A stretch of 64,000 bases of DNA from Fusobacterium naviforme (GTDB lineage Bacteria; Bacillota; Clostridia; Lachnospirales; Lachnospiraceae), in NCBI GenBank assembly GCA_003014445.1, contig PYGH01000009.1:19671-83670 (forward strand), read 5' to 3'. This document shows, piece by piece, positions 9,344 through 17,896 of the stretch. Position numbers and translations under genes: made by a program. The stretch's first letter is position 1, and every line of letters starts with the position of its first letter. The notes beneath the pieces are model-generated. The model ran no database searches, had not been told where the DNA came from, and was given only the letters and a program-made list of their open reading frames with translations.

Positions 9344-9646
9344 TCACATAAGCTCCACACCGGAATCACTCATCAGCTCCTGAAAGATGCGAAGCATGTA
9401 GTCCGCCTCGGCATCGTCCTCCACAAACTCATAGACTGCTTCTCTTTCCTCCGGGCCCGAGACATCCTTCAGGATATAACACTCACCATCCCCCTCGGCA
9501 CCTTCCGCCGCGAGGAGATAATACATCCCGTTAATTTTCGTCTCCTCCAGAACGTAGAGCTCCACTTCGCCCCCGTCCTGATCTGCAACAGTGATTCTCG
9601 CCTGCTCCGGGGCCGCCATGAGCTCCTCTTCTCTCCCTTTCTCCAT
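9344..9646 (-). CDS. DUF1292 family protein (YrzB-like)
   Basis: A small acidic protein of about 100 residues matching DUF1292: ITVADQDGGEVELYVLEE, then the central YYLLAAE and the acidic tail with EDDAEADYML. Function is unknown in the family. It is the third member of the conserved string ireB-ruvX-DUF1292 (B. subtilis yrzL-yrrK-yrzB). The start at 9646 follows AAAGGAAGAGG; an earlier ATG at 9673 lies inside the end of ruvX, and a later one at 9619 is also plausible. Confidence 0.85.
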   Translation of the reverse strand: MEKGREEELMAAPEQARITVADQDGGEVELYVLEETKINGMYYLLAAEGAEGDGECYILKDVSGPEEREAVYEFVEDDAEADYMLRIFQELMSDSGVELM

Positions 9647-9663
9647 CCTCTTCCTTTCCGCGC

Positions 9664-10089
9664 TCACCTGCATTCCGGGTGAGCGTCCATATATTCCTTT
9701 AAAATCAGGCTCGCTGCGACCTGATCGATATACTTCTTTCTCTCCTCGCGCGGCACACCGCTCTCCGAGAGTATCTCATCCGCCGCCACAGTCGTAAGAC
9801 GCTCATCCTGCCATTCCACCGGCAGCCCAATTCTTCGGATGAGCATCTCCCGAAAGTGCTCACAGCGCTCCACGCGCTCACCGGCACTCCCGTCCATATG
9901 GCACGGACGCCCCAGCACGATGCGGGTGACACCCCGCTCCTGCACGAGCTCCTCAATGCGGGAACAGGTTCTTCTGAGCTTCGATTCCGAAGTTCTCCAT
10001 ATGGTCTCCGCCGGCTGTGCCGTTAAGTACAGGGCGTCGCTGAATGCGACGCCTACCGTCTTCGATCCGTAGTCCAGACCCATTAACAC
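9664..10089 (-). CDS. ruvX: RuvX/YqgF family putative Holliday junction resolvase
   Basis: A 141-residue RNase H-fold protein of the YqgF/RuvX family, implicated in Holliday junction resolution and/or 16S rRNA 5'-end processing. Motifs include MGLDYGSKTVGVAFSD with the first acidic residue, RIVLGRPCHMDGS in the middle, and PVEWQDERLTTVAAD with YIDQVAASLIL at the end. The start is taken as GTG 10089, which gives the usual family length and has GCGAGGG upstream; the longer frame from 10128 adds residues not seen in the family. It follows ireB after a 180-base gap. Confidence 0.9.
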   Translation of the reverse strand: MLMGLDYGSKTVGVAFSDALYLTAQPAETIWRTSESKLRRTCSRIEELVQERGVTRIVLGRPCHMDGSAGERVERCEHFREMLIRRIGLPVEWQDERLTTVAADEILSESGVPREERKKYIDQVAASLILKEYMDAHPECR

Positions 10090-10258
10090 TGATAAACCCT
10101 CGCCTCTTTCTGAAAACTGTAAAATCATACAACAAAAAGCGCTGATACGGAATATTCCTGTATCAGTCTCAGAGGTGCCAGATTCGATTGATGACCGAGC
10201 CCATAACGGTCCTTCACGCGGCTTTCTATCACATCTAAACTTAAAAACGCAAAACAGC

Positions 10259-10285
10259 CGACGGCGGTATTACCTGCCGCCGTCG
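10259..10285 (-). terminator. GC-rich hairpin overlapping the ireB stop codon
   Basis: A 9-bp perfect stem (CGACGGCGG pairing with CCGCCGTCG) is followed on the minus strand by a T-rich stretch (GCTGTTTTGCGTTTTT). The stem contains the last codons and stop of ireB, so the final residues are constrained by the hairpin. It could be a partial terminator between ireB and ruvX. Confidence 0.6.
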
Positions 10286-10542
10286 TACTTGTTCTCGATA
10301 TAGTAGCTCAAAAGCTCCTCAAGAATATCGTCTCTCTCCACCTTCATGATGAGACTTCTCGCATTCTTGTGGCTGGTAATATAGGTCGGATCTCCGCTCA
10401 TCACATAGCCGACAATCTGATTCACCGGATTGTAACCCTTCTCGGACAGCGCTTCATAAACCAGACGAAGCACCTGGCTTACATCCATCTTATTTTCCTG
10501 TATTGCCTGAAAGAACTGGGTATCGTGCAAGTTTTCGTTCAT
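10270..10542 (-). CDS. ireB: IreB family regulatory phosphoprotein (UPF0297)
   Basis: A 90-residue protein matching the IreB/YrzL family along its whole length: DTQFFQAIQENKMDVSQVL, then YEALSEKGYNPVNQIVGYV and SGDPTYITSHKNARSLI. In Enterococcus faecalis, IreB is phosphorylated by the Ser/Thr kinase IreK and tunes cephalosporin resistance. It heads the ireB-ruvX-DUF1292 string and ends within a terminator-like hairpin. Confidence 0.93.
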   Translation of the reverse strand: MNENLHDTQFFQAIQENKMDVSQVLRLVYEALSEKGYNPVNQIVGYVMSGDPTYITSHKNARSLIMKVERDDILEELLSYYIENKYDGGR

Positions 10543-10651
10543 GATATGATTCCTCTCAATTATTCCCTATTCTATACGAAAAAAAGATATTCAGCAAGAG
10601 GAAATCCCCCATTCAGAGATTTGTAAGAACCGCAGCCAGTATCGGAGCCTC

Positions 10652-12079
10652 TCAGCGCTGCAGCTCCAGCAGCTCCTCCGTAAGGAAACCCGTGACCTGT
10701 CCGGATATGAGCGCATTCACCGGAGCAGTCTCGTTTTCATGCAGCAGGGCCGCAATACGGACATACTCTCTGGTATTTCCGAGCAGATAGCGGCGTCCGT
10801 TCAGCTCTGCTACCTCCTCCACAAGTATCTCCTCCCAGCGGCCTATGCGGCGCTCCCGAAATTCACGCATGTGTCTCCGGTTCAGCGCCGCGAGCTGCTC
10901 CGCACGCGCCGCCTTCACAGCCCGCGTGCACTGTCCCGGCATCTCTGCCGCCCGTGTTCCCTCCCTGCGGGAGTAGGGGAAGATATGTGTCTCGTAAAAG
11001 CATATCTCCTCCGTGAAGGCAAGCGTCTCCTGAAACTCCTCCTCCGTCTCCCCGGGGAAACCCGCAATGATGTCCGTTGTGATCGCCGCATCAGGGAAGA
11101 CCCTGCGGATCGTATCGACCCCCCGCCGGAATTCCGCCGTGCTGTAGTGCCGGTTCATGCGCCGCAGCACAGCATCCGAGCCGCTCTGCATCGAGAGATG
11201 AAAATGCGGACAGAAGTGCCGAAGTCCCGCCAGTCTCCGCACAAAATCCTCCGTGACAATCTGCGGCTCCAGCGAGCCCACTCGGATGCGCTCAATTCCC
11301 TCCACCCGGTCGAGAAGACAGATGACATCCGAGAGATTCTCCGCATGCTCTCCGGCGGACTGTATCCGCTCCAGATCCCGCCCGTAGGAGGAGAGGTGAA
11401 TCCCGGTCAGCACGAGCTCCCTGTAGCCCTGCGCCGCAAAGCGCTCCACCTCCTCCTTGAGCTCCGGAAAGGCCCTTGAGCGCACGCGCCCCCGCACATA
11501 GGGAATGATACAGTAGCTGCAAAACTGGTTGCAGCCGTCCTGTATCTTCAGAAATGCACGGGTGTGATCCGACATTGTGTCCGCGCTGATATCATCGTAT
11601 GCGCGCACCGCCGCAATATCTCCGACTGCAACGCAGGCCGCACGATCCACATTTCCCGTGTCCTGATCCTTTTCATCTGCGCGAAAATTGCAATCCCCGG
11701 GGCCTCCTGTTTTACAGAGACGCGAAGCATCGTGCGAGGCAAAATATCTCTCCAGCAGTGCTGCTAGCTCCCGCTTCTCGTGATTTCCGACGATGAGATC
11801 CACCGCCGTGTCCTCCTTAAGCTTCCCGCCCGCCGCCTGCGCGTAGCAGCCCGCTGCGACCACCACCGCATCTGGGTTCAAGCTTTTCGCCCGGTGCAGC
11901 ATCTGCCGCGACTTTCTGTCCGCGATATTTGTGACAGAGCAGGTGTTGATGATATAGACATCCGCGGGCTCCTCAAAGGAGCGAAGCTCATAGCCGGCCC
12001 TGAGCAGCGCCTGCTGCATGGCCTCTGTCTCATAGGTATTCACCTTGCAGCCAAGGGTATGAAATGCCGCCGTTCTCAA
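10652..12079 (-). CDS. mtaB: MtaB, tRNA ms2t6A37 methylthiotransferase
   Basis: A 475-residue radical SAM methylthiotransferase of the MtaB (YqeV) class, which converts t6A37 to ms2t6A37 in tRNA. The N-terminal UPF0004 domain begins TAAFHTLGCKVNTYE and contains INTCSVTN. The radical SAM cysteine motif is CNQFCSYC in KIQDGCNQFCSYCIIPYVRG. A C-terminal TRAM-like region follows. The start is taken as TTG 12079, seven bases after AAGGAAG and leading straight into the conserved sequence; a longer frame from 12139 would overlap the promoter of the divergent HPr-like gene. Confidence 0.92.
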   Translation of the reverse strand: MRTAAFHTLGCKVNTYETEAMQQALLRAGYELRSFEEPADVYIINTCSVTNIADRKSRQMLHRAKSLNPDAVVVAAGCYAQAAGGKLKEDTAVDLIVGNHEKRELAALLERYFASHDASRLCKTGGPGDCNFRADEKDQDTGNVDRAACVAVGDIAAVRAYDDISADTMSDHTRAFLKIQDGCNQFCSYCIIPYVRGRVRSRAFPELKEEVERFAAQGYRELVLTGIHLSSYGRDLERIQSAGEHAENLSDVICLLDRVEGIERIRVGSLEPQIVTEDFVRRLAGLRHFCPHFHLSMQSGSDAVLRRMNRHYSTAEFRRGVDTIRRVFPDAAITTDIIAGFPGETEEEFQETLAFTEEICFYETHIFPYSRREGTRAAEMPGQCTRAVKAARAEQLAALNRRHMREFRERRIGRWEEILVEEVAELNGRRYLLGNTREYVRIAALLHENETAPVNALISGQVTGFLTEELLELQR

Positions 12080-12101
12080 ATGATTTCTTCCTTTCCTTCG
12101 C

Positions 12102-12130
12102 TTGACTTTGCCCCCGCTTCCAATTACGAT
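12102..12130 (+). promoter_or_regulatory. Sigma-A-type promoter for the HPr-like gene
   Basis: TTGACT (12102-12107), a 17-base spacer and TACGAT (12125-12130), about 40 bases before ATG 12171 and facing away from mtaB. Confidence 0.65.
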
Positions 12131-12170
12131 GATAGACAAAGCAGATTATATTTTAAGGAGGCGCTTCTCT

Positions 12171-12404
12171 ATGAAAACCGTCAAGATCTCTCTCAATTCC
12201 ATCGACAAGGTCAAATCCTTTGTAAATACGATTGCGCGCTACAACGAGGACTTCGATCTCGTCTCCGGCAGATATGTGATCGACGCGAAGTCCATTATGG
12301 GTATCTTCAGTCTGGATCTCTCCAAGCCTATTGATCTGAATATCCACGGCAATACCGAGGAGAGCGATATACTCACGGCGCTGAAGCCCTATATCGTGGA
12401 GTGA
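12171..12404 (+). CDS. HPr-family protein without the phosphorylatable histidine
   Basis: A 77-residue protein with HPr-like pattern: SKSIMGIFSLDLS-type segment (here DAKSIMGIFSLDL) corresponds to the conserved region around HPr Ser46, and the last third fits the HPr fold. Where HPr carries the active histidine (the HARPA region), this protein has LNSIDKVKSFV, with no histidine. It therefore cannot accept phosphate from PTS enzyme I in the usual way; a regulatory role through the serine region is possible. AAGGAGG stands just before ATG 12171, with its own promoter upstream and terminator downstream. Confidence 0.75.
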   Translation: MKTVKISLNSIDKVKSFVNTIARYNEDFDLVSGRYVIDAKSIMGIFSLDLSKPIDLNIHGNTEESDILTALKPYIVE

Positions 12405-12475
12405 TCCTCCAAAGGGACAGACAGGCGGAGTCGCTTGCATACGGCACTTCTCGGTCCGTAAAGCCATACCAAACG

Positions 12476-12511
12476 CAGGAGCTTCCTTGAGCGAAGCTCC
12501 TGTTTTATTTT
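12476..12511 (+). terminator. Intrinsic terminator after the HPr-like gene
   Basis: A perfect 10-bp stem (CAGGAGCTTC with GAAGCTCCTG, 7-base loop) is followed by TGTTTTATTTT. It lies between convergent HPr-like and thiI genes. Confidence 0.85.
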
Positions 12512-12567
12512 CAGCTTCATTTCTGATCCGGCTTTCTGAACTCTTCCGAACCGACAGAGACAGCTCC

Positions 12568-13758
12568 TCACTCCGCCGTACAGCGAATTCTCTCCTCCGT
12601 CCGTATGGCCTCCTCGACCATCTCATCTATCTTTTCCGAAAGCTTCAGCTCCGACTTCCGTATGCGCTCTGCGTCCGGCTTTGTCACCGGGTGCTTTGCA
12701 ACAAAGATGGTGCAGCAGTCCTCATAGGGCTCAATCGAGGTCTCATAGGTCCCGATCTGCACCGCGCGCTCTATGATCTCCTGCTTGTCAAAGCCGATCA
12801 GCGGACGGAATACCGGAAGTGTGCAGACCTCATTCGTCGACACGAGGGAGGGCACTGTCTGACTCGCCACCTGCCCGATACTCTCTCCTGTGATGAGCGC
12901 CATGCACTTGCTCCGCCCTGCGAGCCGCTCCGCAATGCGCATCATGTAGCGGCGCATGATAATGGTCAGCTCCTCATGCGGGCACTTCTCATAGATATAG
13001 AGCTGTATATCCGTGAAATTCACGATATGAAGCGTGACAGGACCTGCGTAGCGCGCCACCTCCCGCGCGAGATCCACAACCTTCTGCTTTGCGCGCTCAC
13101 TGGTATAGGGCGGCGCGTGAAAATAGGTCGCCTCCAGCATGACGCCGCGCTTTGCGATCATATAGCCCGCCACCGGGGAATCGATGCCGCCGGAGAGCAG
13201 CAGCATGGCCTTGCCGTTTGTTCCGACCGGCATCCCGCCCGGCCCCGGAATGAGGACGGAGTAGATCCCTGTGCCCTCGTTCCGTATCTCCACATTCAGG
13301 CTGATCTCCGGATGGTGGACATCCACCCGTAAATTCGGGCATGTCTCCAGTATTCTGCCGCCGAGCTCTGCGCTGATGCTCTCGGAGGTTCCCGGGTAGC
13401 TCTTGTCTATTCTCCGGGTAAATACCTTGAAGCTCCTCTCCTCCGTCCCGTAGACGTCCTGCATAAACTGCATGGTGCGCGCCGCGATGGTCTCAAAGTC
13501 GCGCTCCGCAAAGCGCAGCATCGGACATATCATCACGATTCCGAACACACGCTTCAGCGCCTCCACTGTGTCCTCGTAGTCAAAATACCCCTCCGTCTCC
13601 ACATAGATGCGCCCGTGCTGCTTCTCAACCGAAAAGTTCCCCTCGACAGGCTTCAGCGCCGTGTATATCTGCTGAATCAGGGCATCCTCGAACTTATAGC
13701 GGTTCTTGCCCTTCAGGCCTATCTCTCCGTACTTGATTAAAAATGACTTATATTCCAT
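12568..13758 (-). CDS. thiI: ThiI, tRNA 4-thiouridine synthetase (no rhodanese domain)
   Basis: A 396-residue protein with ferredoxin-like and THUMP domains in the first half, and a PP-loop adenylation domain with LLSGGIDSPVAGYMIAKRG. ThiI adenylates tRNA U8 and installs sulfur to form s4U; a sulfur-transfer role in thiamine synthesis exists in some bacteria. The C-terminal rhodanese domain of the 482-residue E. coli protein is absent, as is normal in Firmicutes. The start at 13758 (MEYKSFLIKYGEIGLKGKNR) fits the family; the frame is open further upstream. The cysteine desulfurase gene 28 bases upstream is the evident sulfur donor. Confidence 0.94.
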   Translation of the reverse strand: MEYKSFLIKYGEIGLKGKNRYKFEDALIQQIYTALKPVEGNFSVEKQHGRIYVETEGYFDYEDTVEALKRVFGIVMICPMLRFAERDFETIAARTMQFMQDVYGTEERSFKVFTRRIDKSYPGTSESISAELGGRILETCPNLRVDVHHPEISLNVEIRNEGTGIYSVLIPGPGGMPVGTNGKAMLLLSGGIDSPVAGYMIAKRGVMLEATYFHAPPYTSERAKQKVVDLAREVARYAGPVTLHIVNFTDIQLYIYEKCPHEELTIIMRRYMMRIAERLAGRSKCMALITGESIGQVASQTVPSLVSTNEVCTLPVFRPLIGFDKQEIIERAVQIGTYETSIEPYEDCCTIFVAKHPVTKPDAERIRKSELKLSEKIDEMVEEAIRTEERIRCTAE

Positions 13759-13786
13759 GCTCTTCGTTCCCCACTGTCCTGAACCT

Positions 13787-14944
13787 TCATCTTCTCGTAA
13801 ACCGGCGCAGTGTCGGCACAAGCTCCGCCATTGCCTCTGCAAAGGCATCTGCTTCCTCTGCCGTATTCGTGTCGCAGAGGCTCACTCGTATCGTCGCATC
13901 CAGCAGCTTATCTCTGAGACCTATGCCCTTCAGCGTCCCCGAGATGCCCGGATGGTTCGATGAGCAGGCCGATCCGCTGGACACATAGATGCCCCGCTCC
14001 TCCAGAGCGTGCAGCAGCACCTCCGCGCGCACATCCTCCACCGAGATGCTGACAATATGCGGCGCGCCCTCCTCGCCGCGCCCGGAATTCACACTGACGC
14101 CCGGCAGGGCGAGCATCGCATCCGTGATCCTGTCCTTCAGCGCCCGCATATGCGTAATTTTCTCATCAAAATCCTCATAGGCCTCGACTGCGGCTTCTCC
14201 CAGCCCGGCAATGCCCGGAACGTTGATCGTCCCGCTGCGAAGCCCTCCCTGCTGCCCCCCGCCATATAACAGCGGACGTATCTTCACCCTGCTGTCTATG
14301 TAGAGAAAGCCGACGCCCTTCGGCGCGTGCAGCTTGTGTCCGCTGACGCTTAAGAGATCTATGCCGAGCCGCTTCGGATATATTCTGTACTTCCCGTAGC
14401 CCTGAATGGCGTCTACGTGAAAGAGTGCCGCGGGTTTTCTCTCATGCACCAGCCCTGCGAGCTCCTGAACCGGTTCCACCGCTCCGATCTCATTGTTCAC
14501 ATACATGACCGAGACCAGTATGGTATCCTCCCGGAGCGCCTCCTTAAGCTGCGCAGGGGAGATATGTCCCCTCTCATCCACCGGAAGCACCGTCACCTCA
14601 AAGCCCAGTCCCTCCAGAAAAAGCAGCGGCTCATACACCGCCGGGTGCTCGATCGCCGTGGTTATGATGTGCCTGCCCGCCCGCTGATTTGCGAGCGCAC
14701 AGCCGATCAGTGCCATATTGTCGGACTCCGTGCCTCCTGAGGTGAAGAGTATCTCCTTTGCCGAGACCTTCAAAGTCCTCGCGATCCGCTCCGCAGCCTC
14801 CCGCACATAGCGCTCTGCGCGGACACCCATGCTGTGCTTCGCCGAAGGATTTCCGTAGTCCTCCCGCATGGTGCGCACCACCAGCTCCATCACACGCTCC
14901 GACACCCTGGTTGTCGCCGAATTGTCAAAATAAATCTCACGCAT
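13787..14944 (-). CDS. Cysteine desulfurase (NifS/IscS class, ThiI partner)
   Basis: A 385-residue PLP enzyme that takes sulfur from cysteine as a protein persulfide. It begins REIYFDNSATTRVSERV and has TSGGTESDNMALIG for PLP contact. The PLP lysine is in SGHKLHAPKG, and the persulfide cysteine is in the short active loop SSGSACSSNHPG. Pairing with thiI mirrors the dedicated NifZ-ThiI pairs of Firmicutes that make 4-thiouridine at tRNA U8; whether it also serves Fe-S assembly cannot be judged here. Confidence 0.93.
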   Translation of the reverse strand: MREIYFDNSATTRVSERVMELVVRTMREDYGNPSAKHSMGVRAERYVREAAERIARTLKVSAKEILFTSGGTESDNMALIGCALANQRAGRHIITTAIEHPAVYEPLLFLEGLGFEVTVLPVDERGHISPAQLKEALREDTILVSVMYVNNEIGAVEPVQELAGLVHERKPAALFHVDAIQGYGKYRIYPKRLGIDLLSVSGHKLHAPKGVGFLYIDSRVKIRPLLYGGGQQGGLRSGTINVPGIAGLGEAAVEAYEDFDEKITHMRALKDRITDAMLALPGVSVNSGRGEEGAPHIVSISVEDVRAEVLLHALEERGIYVSSGSACSSNHPGISGTLKGIGLRDKLLDATIRVSLCDTNTAEEADAFAEAMAELVPTLRRFTRR

Positions 14945-15010
14945 ATAAACCTTTCCGCCGCGCTATAAGCTCAGATAAAACGCGCAGCCAGGACATCCCG
15001 CCGGGCGCGC

Positions 15011-15751
15011 TCAGCGCCCCTCTGTCTCCGCCATGAGAAGAGAGAGCACCACGAGCCCCGCAGTCTCCGTCCGAAGTATGCGCTTTCCGAGCGTCAGCGC
15101 CGTAAAGCCCCGCTCCTGTGCCTCCTGAATCTCGCTCTCCTCAAAGCCGCCCTCCGGCCCTATCATCACCGCCACACGGTCGCCCGGCTCTACGGAGGAG
15201 ATCAGCTCCCGGGTCGCCTCCATTCCCTCCGCCTTCTCGTAGGGAATCATGCAGAGCTCACTCCCCTCTGCTTCCTTAAGTGCCTCAGAGAAACTGAGCG
15301 GCAGCGCCACCTCCGGAATTACTCTCCGCCCGGACTGCTTCGCCGCACTCTCTGCGATTGCCTGCCAGCGCCGCACCCGCGCCTCCGCCTTCCTTTTGTC
15401 AAGCTTCGCGACACAGCGCCTCGTCTCCACCGGAACCACCCGGCGCACGCCGAGCTCCACCGCCTTCTGTATGATGAGCTCCAGCTTATCTCCCTTCGGC
15501 AGTCCCTGATACAGCGTGATCTCCACCGGAAGCTCCCGCACATCCGCATTTTCCTCGAGCACCGTGAGCTCCACCGCCTCACGGGACAGCGCCCGGATCT
15601 CACAGAGATACTCCCAGTCCTCTCCCGCACTGATCATCAGCCGCTCTCCGACCTTCATGCGGAGCACATTCACAATATGATTCACATCCGGCCCTGTGAT
15701 CCGGGCCTCCCGCTCCGAAAGCTGCTCCGGCGCAACAAAAAAATGATACAC
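15011..15751 (-). CDS. rsmE: RsmE, 16S rRNA U1498 N3-methyltransferase
   Basis: A 246-residue SPOUT-class methyltransferase that methylates N3 of U1498 in 16S rRNA. It starts YHFFVAPEQLSEREARITG with the RsmE PUA-like domain and ends with the knot motif IGPEGGFEESEI and ILRTETAGLVVLSLL, both diagnostic. The start is GTG 15751, four bases after the prmA stop, with GAGGAG upstream. The prmA-rsmE pair is a very common Firmicute arrangement downstream of dnaJ; here it is away from dnaJ. Confidence 0.94.
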   Translation of the reverse strand: MYHFFVAPEQLSEREARITGPDVNHIVNVLRMKVGERLMISAGEDWEYLCEIRALSREAVELTVLEENADVRELPVEITLYQGLPKGDKLELIIQKAVELGVRRVVPVETRRCVAKLDKRKAEARVRRWQAIAESAAKQSGRRVIPEVALPLSFSEALKEAEGSELCMIPYEKAEGMEATRELISSVEPGDRVAVMIGPEGGFEESEIQEAQERGFTALTLGKRILRTETAGLVVLSLLMAETEGR

Positions 15752-15754
15752 CTC

Positions 15755-16735
15755 TTATCTTCTCCTCACGGTGATATTCACCCACTCGCCCTGACAGTTC
15801 ACCTCCAGCAGCTCAAACTCCGGGTTCCTGCCGAATGCTTCCCGTACCTCGTCCTCTTTCGTGTCGATGATGCCCGAGGTGATGAAGATGCCGCCGTGCT
15901 TTAAGTGACGGGCAACCTCCCCCTGCAGCGCGATGATCACCGGCGCCAGTATATTTGCCACCGCGATGTCGTAGCGCTCGTCCCCCGCTGCCGCCTGTAC
16001 CTCTGCATCGTCGATCAGATTGCCGCAGACTGTCCGGAACTGCGCCTCCGTAAGCGCATTACTCCGAAGGTTCTCCCCGACCGCCTCCACCGCGTTGTCG
16101 TCGAGATCTGTCGCAAAGACATGCGCTGCACCGAGCTTCAGTGCCGCGATTCCCAGTATGCCGCTGCCTGTCCCGACATCCAGAACCTCTATGCCGTCCC
16201 GGACTCCCGCCGCCCGCATGATTTTCAGATACTTCGCGAGCTGACGTATGCAGAGCTGGGTCGTCTCATGCGCCCCCGTCCCGAACGCCGTTCCCGGATC
16301 TATCTGGATGAGCGTCTTCCCCTCCGCTCCGGCCGGAATCTGCTCCCAGCTCGGCTTAATCAGAATATCGTCCACCGTGAAGGGATGAAAAAAGGTCTTC
16401 CAGTTGTTGATCCAGTCCCGGTCCTCCGTCTCGCTCTCCGAAATCTCTCCGGGGCCGATGTCCGTGAACAGCCTCAGCTCCTCAAGGCTCTCCCGCACAC
16501 GGACAAGCATCTCTTCCGTATCGCTCTCCGGCTCCAGATAGAAGCTGACCCGCGCACGCCCGTCATCCGGCGGCAGCTCCGGCAGTATGTCAATGAACAT
16601 ACCCTTCGTGTCCTGCTCCGAGAGCGGCACATGATCCTCTATTTCGATCCCCTCTATCCCAAGCTCCGAAAACGCGGCGCTCACGAGATCCACCGCCGCC
16701 GCCGTCGTGCTCAGCGTATACTTCTTCCACTTCAT
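15755..16735 (-). CDS. prmA: PrmA, ribosomal protein L11 methyltransferase
   Basis: A 326-residue SAM methyltransferase that trimethylates ribosomal protein L11. It begins MKWKKYTLSTTAAAVDLVSA and has the SAM motif VLDVGTGSGILGIAALKLG. DPGTAFGTGAHETTQLC and the catalytic-region VANILAPVII are both PrmA hallmarks. The start at 16735 has CAGGAG eight bases upstream. It is coupled to rsmE. Confidence 0.95.
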   Translation of the reverse strand: MKWKKYTLSTTAAAVDLVSAAFSELGIEGIEIEDHVPLSEQDTKGMFIDILPELPPDDGRARVSFYLEPESDTEEMLVRVRESLEELRLFTDIGPGEISESETEDRDWINNWKTFFHPFTVDDILIKPSWEQIPAGAEGKTLIQIDPGTAFGTGAHETTQLCIRQLAKYLKIMRAAGVRDGIEVLDVGTGSGILGIAALKLGAAHVFATDLDDNAVEAVGENLRSNALTEAQFRTVCGNLIDDAEVQAAAGDERYDIAVANILAPVIIALQGEVARHLKHGGIFITSGIIDTKEDEVREAFGRNPEFELLEVNCQGEWVNITVRRR

Positions 16736-16896
16736 CTGTTCTGCTCCTGACTGCTCCAAAAAAGGCCTGCCGCGCAGATACCACTGCCCCTTTTACAAGG
16801 ACGCGGGTAATGCTGCCGACAGGCCGGTATTCTCTGCTGAATCATGGTAACACAAGACGACGCTTCCTGCAATGCGAAGGGCTGAAAGGCCTGCAA

Positions 16897-16945
16897 AAGA
16901 CAGCGCCGCCCTGAACGAAACAGGATCGTCCGGAACGGCTGTCTT
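16897..16945 (-). terminator. Candidate terminator of the methylthioribose/deoxyribose operon
   Basis: Arms AAGACAGC (16897-16904) and GCTGTCTT (16938-16945) form a stem with further weaker pairing inside; the minus strand continues TTTTGC. It is the only strong terminator-like structure between pfkB and prmA. Confidence 0.45.
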
Positions 16946-17001
16946 CTCTGTTTTCTTTTCAGGTCTGCGTGCTGCCAGGCAGAACATGTTCCTTCCCTGC
17001 C

Positions 17002-17880
17002 TCACAGCTCCTCTCTGCGGGGGATCGCGGGTGCTGCGCCCCGGCGCGATACGGTGATCGCAGCCGCCCTTGCGGCGAGAGCCATGGCCCGCTGCACCGT
17101 CTCTCCCGCAAGCAGGGCGGCGAGAAGATAACCCGTGTAGGTGTCCCCGGCTGCCGTCGTATCCACCACCTCCGTCCGGTAGATTTCCTGACAAAAGCGC
17201 TCCTCCCGATAGCCGTAGAGGGACCCCGCCTCCCCGAGAGTCAGAACGATATGCGCCTCCGGGAACTTTCGCATGAGCTCTGCAAGCAGCAGCTCTCCGT
17301 CCGACGCCTGCCTTCCCGAGATCTGCGCCGCCTCCACCTCGTTCAGAATAAACCAGTCAATAAGCTGAAGCGGAAGCGCCGTGATCTTTTGATCCATGGG
17401 GGAGGGATTCAGGACAATCACCATGCCCCTCTCGTGCGCCTTCTCCACAATATAATGCAGCTCGTTGATCTCATTCTGAAGCACACAGTAATCTCCCGCA
17501 AAAAAGCCGGAGAGTGTCTCATCAACCTCCTCTCTCGTGATAGCCTGGTTGGCGCCACCGTAGAGCAGGATGCAGTTGTCTCCCTGTACATCGTTCTGAA
17601 TGATTGCATTCCCGGAGCGCTCCGTCTCTGTCACCCGTATAAAGTCCGTGTGTACACCGGCCTCCCGCAGCACTTCGAGCAAAAAGCTTCCGTCCTTCCC
17701 TATCTTTCCGGCGTGATATACCTCTGCGCCCGCCCTGCCGAGCGCCACAGACTGATTGAGCCCCTTTCCTCCGGAATAGACGTGCAGTGCCTCAGAGGAG
17801 AGAGTCTCCCCCTTTCTGACGAAGTGATCTACTTTATATACATAATCAATATTCAAGGATCCAAAGTTCAGCATTTTCAT
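17002..17880 (-). CDS. PfkB-family sugar kinase (ribokinase-like)
   Basis: A 292-residue PfkB/ribokinase-family kinase. It opens MKMLNFGSLNIDYVYKVDHF and has the first signature in YSGGKGLNQSVALGRAGAEV. The catalytic/anion-hole signature is DTTAAGDTYTGYLLAALL. The family phosphorylates ribose, nucleosides and related sugars. It is the last gene of the mtn operon, 16 bases after the aldolase gene, so the substrate is probably a pentose released in, or entering, that pathway; MtnK already provides the expected first phosphorylation. Start 17880 is taken over 17913 because it fits the family N-terminus and avoids overlap. Confidence 0.85.
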   Translation of the reverse strand: MKMLNFGSLNIDYVYKVDHFVRKGETLSSEALHVYSGGKGLNQSVALGRAGAEVYHAGKIGKDGSFLLEVLREAGVHTDFIRVTETERSGNAIIQNDVQGDNCILLYGGANQAITREEVDETLSGFFAGDYCVLQNEINELHYIVEKAHERGMVIVLNPSPMDQKITALPLQLIDWFILNEVEAAQISGRQASDGELLLAELMRKFPEAHIVLTLGEAGSLYGYREERFCQEIYRTEVVDTTAAGDTYTGYLLAALLAGETVQRAMALAARAAAITVSRRGAAPAIPRREEL

Positions 17881-17896
17881 GGGAAATATTCCGTTC

